DNA of 64,000 nucleotides, from the NCBI RefSeq assembly GCF_001499855.1, contig NZ_LQIK01000012.1, positions 372,001-436,000 on the forward strand, read 5' to 3'. The stretch is from Mycobacterium sp. GA-0227b. Lineage in GTDB: Bacteria; Actinomycetota; Actinomycetes; Mycobacteriales; Mycobacteriaceae. The notes beneath the pieces are model-generated. The model was given only the letters and a program-made list of their open reading frames with translations, did no database searches and had not been told where the DNA came from. A program made the position numbers and the translations under genes. Position 1 is the first letter of the stretch. Each line of letters begins with the position of its first letter. Of the stretch, positions 12,158-22,044 are shown piece after piece.

Positions 12158-13356
12158 AGCGGGTCGCGGCCCGCCGGGCACGACATGCATCGCGGGCCGC
12201 CGCGGCCGGTGCCCAGTTCGAATGCCTCGATCGGCAGCACCTCGATGCCCGCGTCGGCAAGGCGCGCATTGGTTTCGACGTTGCGCTCGTAGGCGACCAC
12301 CACTCCGGGGGCCAACGCGAGCGTGTTGTTGCCGTCGTCCCACTGCTCGCGCTCGGCGGTCACCGGATCGAGACCCGTCGCGATGACTCGCAGCCTGTCG
12401 ATACCCATCGCCACCGCGGCGGCCTCCACGAACGGCACCTCGTCGTCGATGCGCACTCCACCACTGCCGTCGCGGTGAATCGTGAACGCCGACAGCGAGT
12501 CCACCACCGGCGGGTACGTCACCACCGCATCGACGTCGACCATTGTGCAGACCGTGTCGAGATGCATCTGCGCGCGCCCCTGAGCGATGGGCACCGCCAG
12601 CACGGTGTGGGCGAGATCGTCGTCGAACAGGCTGCGCGCCAACGCCTCCGCACCGGCGGGCGTGGTCCGCTCGCCCACCCCGACCGCAACGACACCCGGT
12701 GCGAGCAGCAACACGTCTCCGCCCTCGACGGGCGCCGACCGCGACTCGTAGGCCCGCCGCACGCCGAGGAACCGCGGATGATGCGCGTAGATCACGTCGG
12801 TCAGCGACGTCTCCCGCACCCGCGCCGGCAGCGCCAGCGATGTGATCGCCACCCGCGGGCCGATCCAGAACGATGAGTCGCGGGTGAACAACAGGTTCGG
12901 CAGCGGGTCGATGACGAAGTCGGCGCCGTGGTGCATCCGGCGCACCAGCGACAACTCGGCCCCCGACAGGGGCAACTCGTTGAACGTCATGCCCGCCATC
13001 AGCACGTGGGCCAGCGGCGCCGGCTCCAGCGACCGTAGATACGCCGAAAGTTCCTGCGCCAGCGGCAATCCCAACCGGCGCGGATCTACCGCCGCTGCAA
13101 TGCCGTGCATTCTCGCCGCGCCACTGTGCGACAGCGCCTCGGTCAGCAGGTCCGCCAGCAGCAGCACCTCGACGCCGCGGTCGGCCAGCAGCGCGGCGAA
13201 CGCGTCGTGCTCCTGCTGCGCCCGCGCCACCCACGGCAGTCCGTCGAACAGCAGGGCGTCGTTGTTGCGGGGCGTCAACCGCTGCAACTCGGCGCCGGGC
13301 CGATGCAGGATCACCGCGCGCAGTCGCCCGACTTCGGAGTCGCAGCCCAGCGTCAC
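12154..13356 (-). CDS. arcA: Arginine deiminase
   Basis: Hydrolyses arginine to citrulline and ammonia. The guanidine-group-modifying fold is complete: FTRDSS near residue 160, [16 protein letters not shown] with catalytic His, and the C-terminal active-site cysteine in GPRCMSCP. The start was moved to the GTG at 13356, giving 400 residues, because the mycobacterial N-terminus before NSEVG/DSEVG is about seven residues. The GTG at 13383 is the alternative. No ornithine carbamoyltransferase or carbamate kinase gene is next to it, so a full ADI pathway is not encoded here. It is convergent with the AbiEi-like gene (4-base overlap) and divergent from soxR. Confidence 0.93.
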   Translation of the reverse strand: MTLGCDSEVGRLRAVILHRPGAELQRLTPRNNDALLFDGLPWVARAQQEHDAFAALLADRGVEVLLLADLLTEALSHSGAARMHGIAAAVDPRRLGLPLAQELSAYLRSLEPAPLAHVLMAGMTFNELPLSGAELSLVRRMHHGADFVIDPLPNLLFTRDSSFWIGPRVAITSLALPARVRETSLTDVIYAHHPRFLGVRRAYESRSAPVEGGDVLLLAPGVVAVGVGERTTPAGAEALARSLFDDDLAHTVLAVPIAQGRAQMHLDTVCTMVDVDAVVTYPPVVDSLSAFTIHRDGSGGVRIDDEVPFVEAAAVAMGIDRLRVIATGLDPVTAEREQWDDGNNTLALAPGVVVAYERNVETNARLADAGIEVLPIEAFELGTGRGGPRCMSCPAGRDPL

Positions 13357-13382
13357 ATCTAGCACCGTAACCCGCGAGGTCA

Positions 13383-13400
13383 CCTCAACTATGGTTGATG
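13383..13400. promoter_or_regulatory. SoxR operator
   Basis: CCTCAAC-TATG-GTTGATG has the 7-4-7 layout of the SoxR box (CCTCAAG-TTAA-CTTGAGG), with half-sites that are mutual inverted repeats except for one base. It covers the -10 hexamer TATGGT (13390-13395), which is followed by 7 bases and the ATG at 13403. Confidence 0.7.
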
Positions 13401-13402
13401 TT

Positions 13403-13837
13403 ATGGAGTTGATTCACGAGCTGACTCCCGGCGAGATGTCGGCTCGCAGCGGTGTTGCGGTCTCGGCACTGCACTTCTACGAGCGCGAAGGTCTCATCCA
13501 CAGCCGGCGCACGACCGGCAACCAGCGCCGCTACGCCCGGGAGACGTTGCGGCGGGTCGCGTTCATCCGGATGTCGCAACGGCTCGGCATTCCGCTGTCC
13601 CGCATCCGCGAAGCGCTGGCCACCCTGCCCACCGACCGGGTGCCGACGAGCAAGGACTGGGCGAAACTGTCGGCGGGTTGGCGGCAGGATCTCGACGAGC
13701 GCATCCTGCATCTGCAGCGCCTGCGGGACAACCTGGCCGGCTGCATCGGCTGTGGCTGCCTGAGCCTGAAGACCTGCGCGCTCACCAACCCCGGAGACAT
13801 GCTCGCCAACCAGGGCCCGGGCGCGGTGCGGCTCTGA
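13403..13837 (+). CDS. soxR: Redox-sensitive MerR-family transcriptional activator SoxR
   Basis: 144 residues. The N-terminal MerR winged helix ([20 protein letters not shown], then [14 protein letters not shown]) leads through a dimerisation helix to the [2Fe-2S] ligand set [12 protein letters not shown] (C-x2-C-x-C-x5-C), complete as in SoxR. The ATG at 13403 was chosen because TATGGT lies 7 bases before it and the SoxR box covers that -10. An upstream in-frame ATG at 13391 falls inside the operator. In actinobacteria SoxR usually senses redox-active small molecules. Possible targets visible here are itself and the divergent arcA. Confidence 0.93.
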   Translation: MELIHELTPGEMSARSGVAVSALHFYEREGLIHSRRTTGNQRRYARETLRRVAFIRMSQRLGIPLSRIREALATLPTDRVPTSKDWAKLSAGWRQDLDERILHLQRLRDNLAGCIGCGCLSLKTCALTNPGDMLANQGPGAVRL

Positions 13838-13843
13838 CCCGAG

Positions 13844-13865
13844 TCGAACGCCTGTGCGATAGAAT
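13844..13865 (+). promoter_or_regulatory. LexA SOS box plus leaderless -10 of the AlkB-like gene
   Basis: TCGAAC-gcct-GTGCGA (13844-13859) differs by one base from the mycobacterial/B. subtilis-type SOS box TCGAAC-N4-GTTCGA. It abuts the -10 TAGAAT (13860-13865), which stands 7 bases before the ATG at 13873. Bound LexA would block this promoter. Confidence 0.7.
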
Positions 13866-13872
13866 CGCGATC

Positions 13873-14469
13873 ATGGAGCTGGCTCTGCAGAGCTCGCTGT
13901 TCGAGCACGCCGAACGCCGCCATCTGGGCAACGGCGCCTGGATCGACTACCGATCCGGGTGGCTGGAGGATGCCGACACGCTGTTCGAGGAACTGTCCGA
14001 CGTCGTCCCCTGGCGCGCCGAGCGCAGACCGATGTACGACCGCGTGGTCGACGTGCCCCGGCTGGTCTGCTTCGTGAATCTCGTCGACGAGCCGCCGCCG
14101 CATCCGCGACTCAAACAGCTCCGCCGTCGGCTCAACGACGCCTATGCCGGTGAACTCGGCGAACCGTTCACCACCGCCGGGCTGTGCCTGTACCGCGACG
14201 GCAACGACAGCGTCGCCTGGCACGGCGACACCATCGGGCGCAGCAGCTCCGAGGACACCATGGTCGCGATCGTCGGGCTCGGCGCCACAAGGACTTTCGC
14301 GTTGCGCCCGCGTGGCGGCGGTAAGTCGCTGCGCCTGCAGCACCGGCACGGTGACCTGCTCGTCATGGGCGGGTCATGTCAACGCACTTGGGAGCACGCC
14401 ATTCCGAAGACGGCACGACCCGTCGGCCCGCGGATCAGCATCCAGTTCCGTCCGCACGACGTGCGCTAG
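13873..14469 (+). CDS. AlkB-like 2-oxoglutarate/Fe(II)-dependent dioxygenase
   Basis: 198-residue AlkB-family oxygenase, expected to demethylate alkylated nucleic-acid bases. The iron and 2-oxoglutarate ligands are visible: WHGDTIG supplies HxD, WEHAIPK the distal His, and GPRISIQFR the two arginines of the family signature R-x5-R. The N-terminal recognition lid contains PRLVCFVNL. It corresponds to M. tuberculosis Rv1000c in position. Upstream SOS box and leaderless promoter suggest DNA-damage induction. The 3' end overlaps the convergent lipoprotein gene by 4 bases. Confidence 0.87.
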   Translation: MELALQSSLFEHAERRHLGNGAWIDYRSGWLEDADTLFEELSDVVPWRAERRPMYDRVVDVPRLVCFVNLVDEPPPHPRLKQLRRRLNDAYAGELGEPFTTAGLCLYRDGNDSVAWHGDTIGRSSSEDTMVAIVGLGATRTFALRPRGGGKSLRLQHRHGDLLVMGGSCQRTWEHAIPKTARPVGPRISIQFRPHDVR

Positions 14470-15128
14470 GACCTGACCGCCTTCACCGCGGCGACGAGGA
14501 GGTCGCGGGCGCGTTGAGTGTCGACCTTCGCGACCGGCTTGTCGGGCAGGACCAACGGGTTCGCCGTGACGATCACCAGGAACGAACCGAAACTGGCGAG
14601 GTAGTTGTAGAGCTCACCGGTGCGCGGCTTGCCGTCGGCGGTTGTCTGCAGGACGCGGTGGGTTCCCAACGTCTGGACACCCTCGATCTGCGGCGCCTCG
14701 ACGACCTCGACCAGACCGCGCACTGCGCCGCCGGCGAAGCCGACCTTGCGGCAGTTGTCGGTCGGCGGATTGACAGAAGCGGCCTCCGATGTCTCGACCG
14801 CGATCGCGATGAAGCGGTTGCCCTCGCCCTCGGCCGTGGTCGCCGCCATGTTGCCCCTGGCGCCTTCGGGCACCATCTGCTGATTCGCGAACGAGGAGCA
14901 GTCGGGCGGTTCGAACTTCATGCCCGGCGGCAGCGCTTGGCGGCCGAGCAGCCGCGGGTCGATACCGGTCGGCCCGACGTCGGTGACCGTGAAACCTGGT
15001 CCGAAGCTTGTCCGCACGTCTTTGACACGGACGATGTCGGCGCGCGACGGATCGTCGGCCGATTGGCCGGTCGCACACGCGGTGAGCAGGCCGGCGCATG
15101 CGAACACCATCATCGGGCTCTTCGACAT
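14466..15128 (-). CDS. DUF5642-type lipoprotein
   Basis: 220-residue predicted lipoprotein with a lipobox at LLTAC (Cys about residue 18). The mature part resembles mycobacterial DUF5642 proteins, with a single internal domain containing PPGMKFEPPDCSSFANQQ and DNCRKVGF, so two conserved cysteines. Start ATG at 15128: TAGCCT lies 8 bases before it, a possible extra leaderless promoter. It is the last gene of a three-gene leftward cluster with 29-base gaps. Function unknown. Confidence 0.75.
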   Translation of the reverse strand: MSKSPMMVFACAGLLTACATGQSADDPSRADIVRVKDVRTSFGPGFTVTDVGPTGIDPRLLGRQALPPGMKFEPPDCSSFANQQMVPEGARGNMAATTAEGEGNRFIAIAVETSEAASVNPPTDNCRKVGFAGGAVRGLVEVVEAPQIEGVQTLGTHRVLQTTADGKPRTGELYNYLASFGSFLVIVTANPLVLPDKPVAKVDTQRARDLLVAAVKAVRS

Positions 15129-15157
15129 CGCCGCACAGGCTACCCGGGGATGCGGCC

Positions 15158-15799
15158 TCAACCCCGTAACGCGGACACCGTTTCCCTCATCAAGGTGGCG
15201 GCGAAGGCCGAGCCGAGTTGCGGGTTCGGTGAACCGGGGTCGGTGACGACCGCGACGAATGCGACGTGGTCATCGAGGTACGCGGTGACAGTGTCGGCCT
15301 CCGAACGAGTTTCGGTCCCGCCTTCGACGACCGTCGTGCTGGCCGTGGCCAACGCGACCGTCGGCGCGTCGTCGATGACCGGTGCGGGTCCGAGCGTGAC
15401 GGTCCCCGTGGTGCGCCCGCCCGCCACGGTGAAGCGCCCGCATTCGTCGAGTGTCCCCGGATCGACGTGTCCTGCCGCCTCGGCGACGACGGCGTAGACG
15501 ATTCCTCCCGGTCCCGATGCCGACCAGCCGCTGGTGTTCGCGGCGCCGTCGGCGGGATCGATCAGCGCAGCGCACATCGGCGGATCGGCGCTCCACTGCG
15601 CGCCGTATCCCCATGCGGTGATCGGTCCGAGCGGGTCCTCGAGGTTGGAGACCTCGTAACCGGCGGGAAGCGCACTTCGGGCGCGCTCTATTCGGGCCGG
15701 GTTGATCTGCGGCGGATCCTCAGCCGACGGCGCCTGAGCATGGGACGGTTCCGGCGGCCCGCCGCATGCGGCCGCGCAGAGTGCCAGGACCGCCGCCAC
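15158..15799 (-). CDS. DUF5642-type lipoprotein, second paralogue
   Basis: About 213 residues. The hydrophobic start AAVLALCAAACGG gives a weak lipobox (AAAC). The domain then runs LPAGYEVSNLEDPLGPITAWGYG, PPMCAALID, DECGRF, the same architecture and cysteine spacing as the neighbouring protein. The start is uncertain: the GTG at 15799 is the only standard start near the signal, but it leaves a very short signal peptide, and the frame upstream encodes a basic stretch (RPRRNR) that would make a better one. It follows the PE-PPE gene by 28 bases. Confidence 0.65.
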   Translation of the reverse strand: MAAVLALCAAACGGPPEPSHAQAPSAEDPPQINPARIERARSALPAGYEVSNLEDPLGPITAWGYGAQWSADPPMCAALIDPADGAANTSGWSASGPGGIVYAVVAEAAGHVDPGTLDECGRFTVAGGRTTGTVTLGPAPVIDDAPTVALATASTTVVEGGTETRSEADTVTAYLDDHVAFVAVVTDPGSPNPQLGSAFAATLMRETVSALRG

Positions 15800-15827
15800 G
15801 GCGACGCCGGGACCGCTGATCGCCCGG

Positions 15828-17585
15828 TTACGCCGCGGCCTGCCCTTCGGACCCGTCGGCCGCGTCCTCGCCGGGGTCGTTTTCCGTCTCGGTCTTAGGT
15901 GTGCCGTCGGCGTCGGGCGGGTCACTGGGCTCGACGCCCGCCTTGTTCTGTGAATCGAATTGGATGGGACCACGCACCTTGGGATTGTCGGGTTTGGTGC
16001 CCACCACCGGCGTTTCCGTCTCGAGGGGGTCGTCTTCAGCTTCCTCGTCGCCCGATTGATCAACGACCTCTTCCTCATCGACTGGAGTATCGACTGGGGT
16101 CTCATCCTCGTCGAGTGTCGTCTTTTCCTCGACCGTGTCGAGGGGCTTCTCCTCGACCGTGTAGGCCGGCTTCTCGACGATGTCGAGCGGCTTGTCGCCG
16201 GCGGTATCGTCACCGAGCGGCTCTCCCGCGGGTTCGGGCTCGTCGACGGGCGATTGGCCATCGTCGACAACCGTGCCGCCGATTTCGCCGTCGCCCTCGG
16301 CTGACCACGACATCGACCTCCGCATGTCGCTCTCGTCGAGCGGCGGCGGCAGGTCCGGGCCGCCGACACCGAAGGGGCTGGTGGTCGGCTGCGTGCCCAG
16401 CGGGCGGAACGTCGGATCTCCGGCGATCTCGGCGAGCGCGTCGTCGATACCGGTCGGAATCGCCGCCACGAGATTGAGCGCCGTCTGGATCGGATTCCGG
16501 AAAGGAAGCAGGCCCACTTTCGTCCCGACGCCGGGGCTGACGTCACGTGCGTAGGCACCCTCGATCAGCACGCGAAGCGGCGCGTCCAGAAGCGTCAACA
16601 CCGGCGACGGCACCACACCCTCGAACGGCATCAAGATCGGCAGCCGCTTCGTCGGGTAGAGGTAGTAGTCGGTGTCGCCGTGGCTGCCCTGGTAGAGCGC
16701 ATCGTCGAAGTCCGCGTTCTGCAGATCACCGTGCAGGTAGTAGTAGCCGGCGACGGCGTTGAGGATGGCCAGCACGTTGGTGAGGCTGGCGGGCGCATCA
16801 CCGCCGAGACCGTCGTACTGCGCCGCCACGTCGACCGTCGGCATACACGGCCCGCCCGCCTGCTCGCAGGTGTTCGTCGGGGTCGCGCCGTGGAAGGTCA
16901 CGCCGAGGATCGGGATCGTCAGTCCCTCCGGCCCTCGCGCCAGGATGCCGCCGTTGGGCCGCATCGGATTGGCCAGCAGGAAGAACGACGTCTCCCCCGG
17001 GTCTTCCCCCGCCCTCGGCGTGGTGATCAAGCCCCGCTTCACCAGAGACGCGACCACGGCACTCTGCGAGTACCCGAAGATGACGTAGTCCTCATCTGCA
17101 GGAGGCGCCGGAAGCGTCGGCGGGGGCGTCGGCAGATTCGGGTCGACGCTGTAACTGGCGTCCTCGTTGTAGACACAGGACGCCGCTCCGCGAACGCATC
17201 CGTCCAGGCTCAGCACACCCTCGCGGACGGAGGCGTCGAAGGTCTTGGTGCCGAACACCGGGAAGAACTGAGCGGGATAGACGACGGCATAGACGTTGCG
17301 GTCGACGTCCTCGATCGGTGGGTGCCCCGGACCGGTGGGCGAGCCCGCCGCCGGGTTGATGAAGAAGGTGACGGCGTCGTCCAAGTACTCGCTGATGAAG
17401 GCCGGATCATCGGGCGGGGAGCTCAACGGGTGTTCTGTTCCACCCATGATCAGCGCGCTCGCCGCCAAGTGCACCGCGGTCGCGGCCGTCCACGCGACGA
17501 CCAGGACGATCGCCGCGAGCACAGCCAGACACATCGCGCCGAGCGAACGCAGCGCTGTCTTCATTCGCGCACCATCCGACGACAT
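15828..17585 (-). CDS. Stand-alone PE-PPE domain serine hydrolase with acidic repeat tail
   Basis: 585 residues. An N-terminal membrane anchor or signal (about 11-45) is followed by a PE-PPE alpha/beta-hydrolase domain (about 50-370), with nucleophile elbow FGYSQSAVV and the family loop VAAQYDGLGGDAP. It lacks the PE or PPE N-terminal domain, so ESX-dependent PE/PPE targeting is not implied. The last 170 residues are acidic and repetitive (EKPLDTVEEK, DETPVDTPVDEEE), probably disordered. The ATG at 17585 has a strong GGAAGGGGAA ribosome site; in-frame starts upstream lack one. Two DUF5642 lipoprotein genes follow in the same direction. Confidence 0.8.
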   Translation of the reverse strand: MSSDGARMKTALRSLGAMCLAVLAAIVLVVAWTAATAVHLAASALIMGGTEHPLSSPPDDPAFISEYLDDAVTFFINPAAGSPTGPGHPPIEDVDRNVYAVVYPAQFFPVFGTKTFDASVREGVLSLDGCVRGAASCVYNEDASYSVDPNLPTPPPTLPAPPADEDYVIFGYSQSAVVASLVKRGLITTPRAGEDPGETSFFLLANPMRPNGGILARGPEGLTIPILGVTFHGATPTNTCEQAGGPCMPTVDVAAQYDGLGGDAPASLTNVLAILNAVAGYYYLHGDLQNADFDDALYQGSHGDTDYYLYPTKRLPILMPFEGVVPSPVLTLLDAPLRVLIEGAYARDVSPGVGTKVGLLPFRNPIQTALNLVAAIPTGIDDALAEIAGDPTFRPLGTQPTTSPFGVGGPDLPPPLDESDMRRSMSWSAEGDGEIGGTVVDDGQSPVDEPEPAGEPLGDDTAGDKPLDIVEKPAYTVEEKPLDTVEEKTTLDEDETPVDTPVDEEEVVDQSGDEEAEDDPLETETPVVGTKPDNPKVRGPIQFDSQNKAGVEPSDPPDADGTPKTETENDPGEDAADGSEGQAAA

Positions 17586-17738
17586 CGCGCGTTCCCCTTC
17601 CGACACCGTGGCCGTTGCCCCCACACAGTCTGCACACAGCTAACCATCTCAGACTTCTCCAGCAAAGTTCTTGCGGAGGTTTGCCGTCGGCAACCGGCTG
17701 CCGAGTGGAGTTTCCCTGCATGCGATGGATGGCGCCCG

Positions 17739-17757
17739 TAGGCTACGGCGCAGATCA
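17739..17757 (+). promoter_or_regulatory. Promoter and 5' leader element shared with sodA
   Basis: The -10 TAGGCT followed by ACG, three bases and GCAGATCA recurs at sodA (20515-20534) with one extra base. The start of the lipoprotein gene is 18 bases further on, with a strong GGAGGAG ribosome site. Confidence 0.5.
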
Positions 17758-17774
17758 AACTGTTGGAGGAGCGA

Positions 17775-18482
17775 ATGAGCAGTGCGATGCGGACCGGAAT
17801 CATCGCGGTTGCGGCCGTCGCACTTGGCCTTGGCCTGGCCGGGTGTGGATCGGACACCAAGAGCGAGTCAACGACGCCCTCGGAGGAAACCAGCGCAGCG
17901 GCTGCCGGCACGACGGAGCCTTCGGCCGCCCCACCGCCCGGGTCGGCAAAGGCCACGGGCGCCAACTACACGATCGTCGAGTACATCCGGGACAACGGGA
18001 TCGTCGAAACCCCGGTCAGACGCGGCGATCCCGGCGCCCCGGACATCGAGCTGCCGTTTCCCCCCGGCTGGAGTGATGCTGGACCCCGGGCGCCGGAATG
18101 GGCTTACGGCGCGATCGTTTCCGATGACCCCGCGATGGCACAGGATCCCCCGACCGTCATCGCGCTGGTATCGAAATTGACCGGCAACGTCGACCCGGCG
18201 AAGATCCTCGAATTCGCCCCGAACGAGATCAAGAACATGCCCAAATACGAAGGGGCCGAGGAAGGTTCGCCGTCCACCCTCGCCGGCTTCGAGGCGGTGC
18301 AGATCGGCGGCACGTACACAAAGGACGGCGTCTTGCGGGCGATCGCTCAGAAGACCGTCGTGATACCCGGCCAGGACGGGCTGTACGTCCTGCAACTCAA
18401 CGCCGACGGCCGCGAGGACCAGATGGGTGCGCTGATGGATGCCACGTCGGTCATCGACGAGCAGACCACCATCACGCCCTGA
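17775..18482 (+). CDS. LpqN/LpqT family lipoprotein
   Basis: 235 residues with lipobox LAGC (Cys24) after a 23-residue signal, an Ala/Pro/Ser-rich linker (about 30-60), and the LpqN/LpqT domain that begins with YTIVEYIRDNGIVETPV and contains LPFPPGWSDAG. Family members are cell-envelope lipoproteins of unknown or mycolate-trafficking-associated role. The ATG at 17775 lies 4 bases after GGAGGAG, better than the TTG at 17763. It is divergent from the PE-PPE operon and convergent with the aroE-like gene. Confidence 0.85.
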   Translation: MSSAMRTGIIAVAAVALGLGLAGCGSDTKSESTTPSEETSAAAAGTTEPSAAPPPGSAKATGANYTIVEYIRDNGIVETPVRRGDPGAPDIELPFPPGWSDAGPRAPEWAYGAIVSDDPAMAQDPPTVIALVSKLTGNVDPAKILEFAPNEIKNMPKYEGAEEGSPSTLAGFEAVQIGGTYTKDGVLRAIAQKTVVIPGQDGLYVLQLNADGREDQMGALMDATSVIDEQTTITP

Positions 18483-18483
18483 C

Positions 18484-19313
18484 TCAGGCGCGTGACACCG
18501 CGGAGGCGGCCATGATCTGTTCGTCGGTCGGCCGTATGCCGGTGTAGCGCTCGAACTGCTCGGCGGCCTGCAGTGCGATCACCTCCGCGCCGGTGATCAC
18601 TGCGACACCCGCCTTGCGTGCCGCCTTGATGAGCGGTGTCTCGGAGGGCATCGCGACCACATCGAAGACGTGGTGCGCCTTGGCAATCGCGGCATCGTCG
18701 AAGGACTTCTCGCTCGCCTCGGGCGCGCCGGCCATTCCAACGGGCGTCACGTTGACGAGTACGTCGGCCTCACGCGAGCCCATCTCGGCCACGTAGTCGT
18801 AGCCCAGGCGGCCGGCCAGCGAACGACCGGTCTCGGCGTTTCTCGCCACGATCGTGCCGTGGTCGAATCCGAGGTCGCGGAATGCAGCGCCGACCGCACT
18901 GGCCATCCCGCCACTGCCGTGGATGACCACCGACTGTGACGGCTGCAGCCCGTTCTCGGCGATAAGGCGTTGCACCGCAAGGTAGTCGGTGTTTGATGCG
19001 GTGAGCCTGCCACCGGGCACAGACAGGTCGTTGACGATCGTGTTGACCGCGCGGATCGACTGTGCCGACTGCTCCACCTCGTCGACGAGCGCCAGGACGT
19101 CTTGTTTGAACGGCATCGACACCGAACAGCCGCGGATACCGAGCGCCCGCACTCCCCCGATCGCCGCTGCGATATCCGTTGTCGTGCACGCTTTGTAGAT
19201 GAAGTCGAGGCCGAGCAGGTCGTACAGGTAGTTGTGGAACCGGGTCCCGATGTTGGTCGGCCGGCCCGACAGCGAGATACACAGTCGGGTGTCCTTCGAC
19301 AACGGCACGCGCA

Positions 19314-19314
<1 letters not shown>
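18484..19314 (-). CDS. Shikimate dehydrogenase-like protein
   Basis: 276 residues with the shikimate/quinate dehydrogenase fold: substrate loop ISLSGRPTNIGTRFHNYLY, GCSVSMPFKQDVL (catalytic Lys in the MPFK motif), NTDYLAVQRL, and NADP loop GSGGMASAVGAAF. NVTPVGM follows as in AroE. It differs from the housekeeping aroE context, since it is translationally coupled (TGATG, one base shared) to pat. A biosynthetic rather than catabolic role is unproven. Confidence 0.85.
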
Positions 19315-20324
<1,010 letters not shown>

Positions 20325-20514
20325 CGGGCTCATCGTCGCGTCCGGCAAGGAAAGGCGCCGGTCGGCGGAAGTGGAGCGGGCCGGCCGTGGTACTTCGCCA
20401 CCCGCCGGAAGACAAGTCGCCACATGATGTGCTGCATCGATGTCGTCCACGGCCGCCCGCGGGACACAGGATACCACAACATCTGAACAGGTAGACAGGT
20501 ATAGATTGCCGCCA

Positions 20515-20534
20515 TAGGCTACGACTGCAGATCA
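20515..20534 (+). promoter_or_regulatory. Promoter and leader element of sodA
   Basis: The -10 TAGGCT is followed by ACG, four bases and GCAGATCA, as at 17739. Upstream, CAGGTA occurs twice with two bases between, a possible direct-repeat operator (20488-20501). A GAAAGGAAG ribosome site precedes the ATG at 20548. Confidence 0.5.
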
Positions 20535-20547
20535 GAAAGGAAGCCCA

Positions 20548-21168
20548 ATGGCCGAGTACACCCTGCCTGACCTTGACTACGACTACGGCGCCCTGGAGCC
20601 GCATATCTCGGGACAGATCAACGAGATTCACCACAGCAAGCACCACGCCACCTACGTCAAGGGTGTCAACGACGCGATCGCGAAACTCGAGGAAGCGCGC
20701 GCGAACGGCGACCACGCGGCGATCTTCCTCAACGAGAAGAACCTCGCGTTTCACCTCGGCGGGCACGTCAACCACACGATCTGGTGGAAGAACCTCTCGC
20801 CGAACGGCGGCGACAAACCGACCGGCGATCTGGGTGCCGCCATCGACGACCAGTTCGGGTCGTTCGACAAGTTCCGGGCGCAGTTCACGGCGGCGGCCAA
20901 CGGGTTGCAAGGCTCGGGGTGGGCGGTGCTCGGTTACGACACCCTGGGTCAGCGGTTGCTCACGTTTCAGCTCTACGACCAGCAGGCGAACGTGCCGCTG
21001 GGCATCATTCCGCTGCTCCAGGTCGACATGTGGGAGCACGCGTACTACCTGCAGTACAAGAACGTGAAGGCCGACTACGTCAAGGCGTTCTGGAATGTCG
21101 TGAACTGGGAGGACGTGCAGAACCGCTTCGCCGCGGCCACCAGCCGAGCAACGGGGCTGATCTTCTAG
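20548..21168 (+). CDS. sodA: Manganese superoxide dismutase
   Basis: 206-residue Fe/Mn superoxide dismutase that dismutates superoxide to hydrogen peroxide. Metal ligands are His28, His76, Asp160 and His164 (VDMWEHAYY). The outer-sphere residue at 145 is Gln (QLYDQQ), as I recall for the Mn-type of rapid growers; the M. tuberculosis iron enzyme has His there. There is no cleavable signal, as usual for mycobacterial SodA. Located next to pat rather than in its M. tuberculosis context, and followed by an SDR gene 52 bases downstream. Confidence 0.95.
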   Translation: MAEYTLPDLDYDYGALEPHISGQINEIHHSKHHATYVKGVNDAIAKLEEARANGDHAAIFLNEKNLAFHLGGHVNHTIWWKNLSPNGGDKPTGDLGAAIDDQFGSFDKFRAQFTAAANGLQGSGWAVLGYDTLGQRLLTFQLYDQQANVPLGIIPLLQVDMWEHAYYLQYKNVKADYVKAFWNVVNWEDVQNRFAAATSRATGLIF

Positions 21169-21220
21169 TCTCTAACCGGGCGGCCGGGGCGGCCGATCCG
21201 GAACCGACGGAGGCGCGCCG

Positions 21221-22015
21221 ATGAGCGACGATCAGTTCAGCACGCACACACAGCTTTTCGACCTCACCGGCAAGCGAGCCCTGGTGACCGGCGGCACCAG
21301 AGGCGTCGGCGCGATGCTGACGCGCGGGCTGCTGCAGGCGGGCGCCCGCGTGGTGATCAGCTCCCGCAAGGCCGAGGGTTGCGAACAGGCCGAAGCTGCG
21401 CTGTCGAGATACGGCGAGGTGCGCGCCGTGCCCGCCGACCTCTCTCGGCACGACGAGTGCCTGCGGTTGGCCGAAGAGGTCGCCGGCGACGGCGAACCGC
21501 TGCACATCCTCGTCAACAACGCCGGCGCGACATGGGGTGAGCCGCTGGAGAGTTTCCCGGATTCGGCGTGGGACAAGGTGCTCGACCTGAACGTCAAGTC
21601 GCCGTTCTGGCTCGTTCAGGCGCTGCTGCCAGCCCTTCGCCTCGCGGGCACTGCGGACGATCCCGCCCGGATCATCAACGTCGGCAGCATCGACGGCATC
21701 CGGGTTCCGCAGTTGCCGACCTACTCCTACAGCAGCAGCAAGGCGGCCGTGCATCAGCTCACCCGGGTGCTCGCCCGTGAGCTCGGGCCGCAGCACATCA
21801 CCGTGAATGCCGTTGCCCCAGGACCGTTTCCGTCGAAGATGATGGCGGCGACGCTCGACGCGTACGGTGACCAGATCGCGGCGTCGGCACCGCTGCGCCG
21901 GATCGGACGCGACGACGACATGGCCGGGATCGCAGTCTTCTTGGCGAGCCGCGCGGGCGCGTATGTGACGGGAGCGATCATCCCGGTCGACGGCGGGATC
22001 GCGACGACCGCCTAG
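21221..22015 (+). CDS. Short-chain dehydrogenase/reductase
   Basis: 264 residues of the classical SDR fold: cofactor loop TGGTRGVGAMLTRG (about 23-36), NNAGATWGEPLE, catalytic SIDG...YSYSSSKAA (Ser-Tyr-Lys) and PGPFPSKMM. Asp or Arg distribution after the first strand (SSRKAEGCEQ) suggests NADP(H). A good CGGAGGCG ribosome site precedes the ATG. It is separated from sodA by 52 bases without a terminator, so the two may be co-transcribed. It is convergent with nmtR. Substrate unknown. Confidence 0.85.
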   Translation: MSDDQFSTHTQLFDLTGKRALVTGGTRGVGAMLTRGLLQAGARVVISSRKAEGCEQAEAALSRYGEVRAVPADLSRHDECLRLAEEVAGDGEPLHILVNNAGATWGEPLESFPDSAWDKVLDLNVKSPFWLVQALLPALRLAGTADDPARIINVGSIDGIRVPQLPTYSYSSSKAAVHQLTRVLARELGPQHITVNAVAPGPFPSKMMAATLDAYGDQIAASAPLRRIGRDDDMAGIAVFLASRAGAYVTGAIIPVDGGIATTA

Positions 22016-22044
22016 CTGAGTCTGCGACCACTGGGCCGCCGCCC

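Noticed and set aside
15828..17585. Annotation as a PE or PPE protein secreted by ESX
   Set aside because: It has only the PE-PPE hydrolase domain. The N-terminal PE or PPE helices and the YxxxD/E secretion context are missing, and an ordinary membrane anchor is present.
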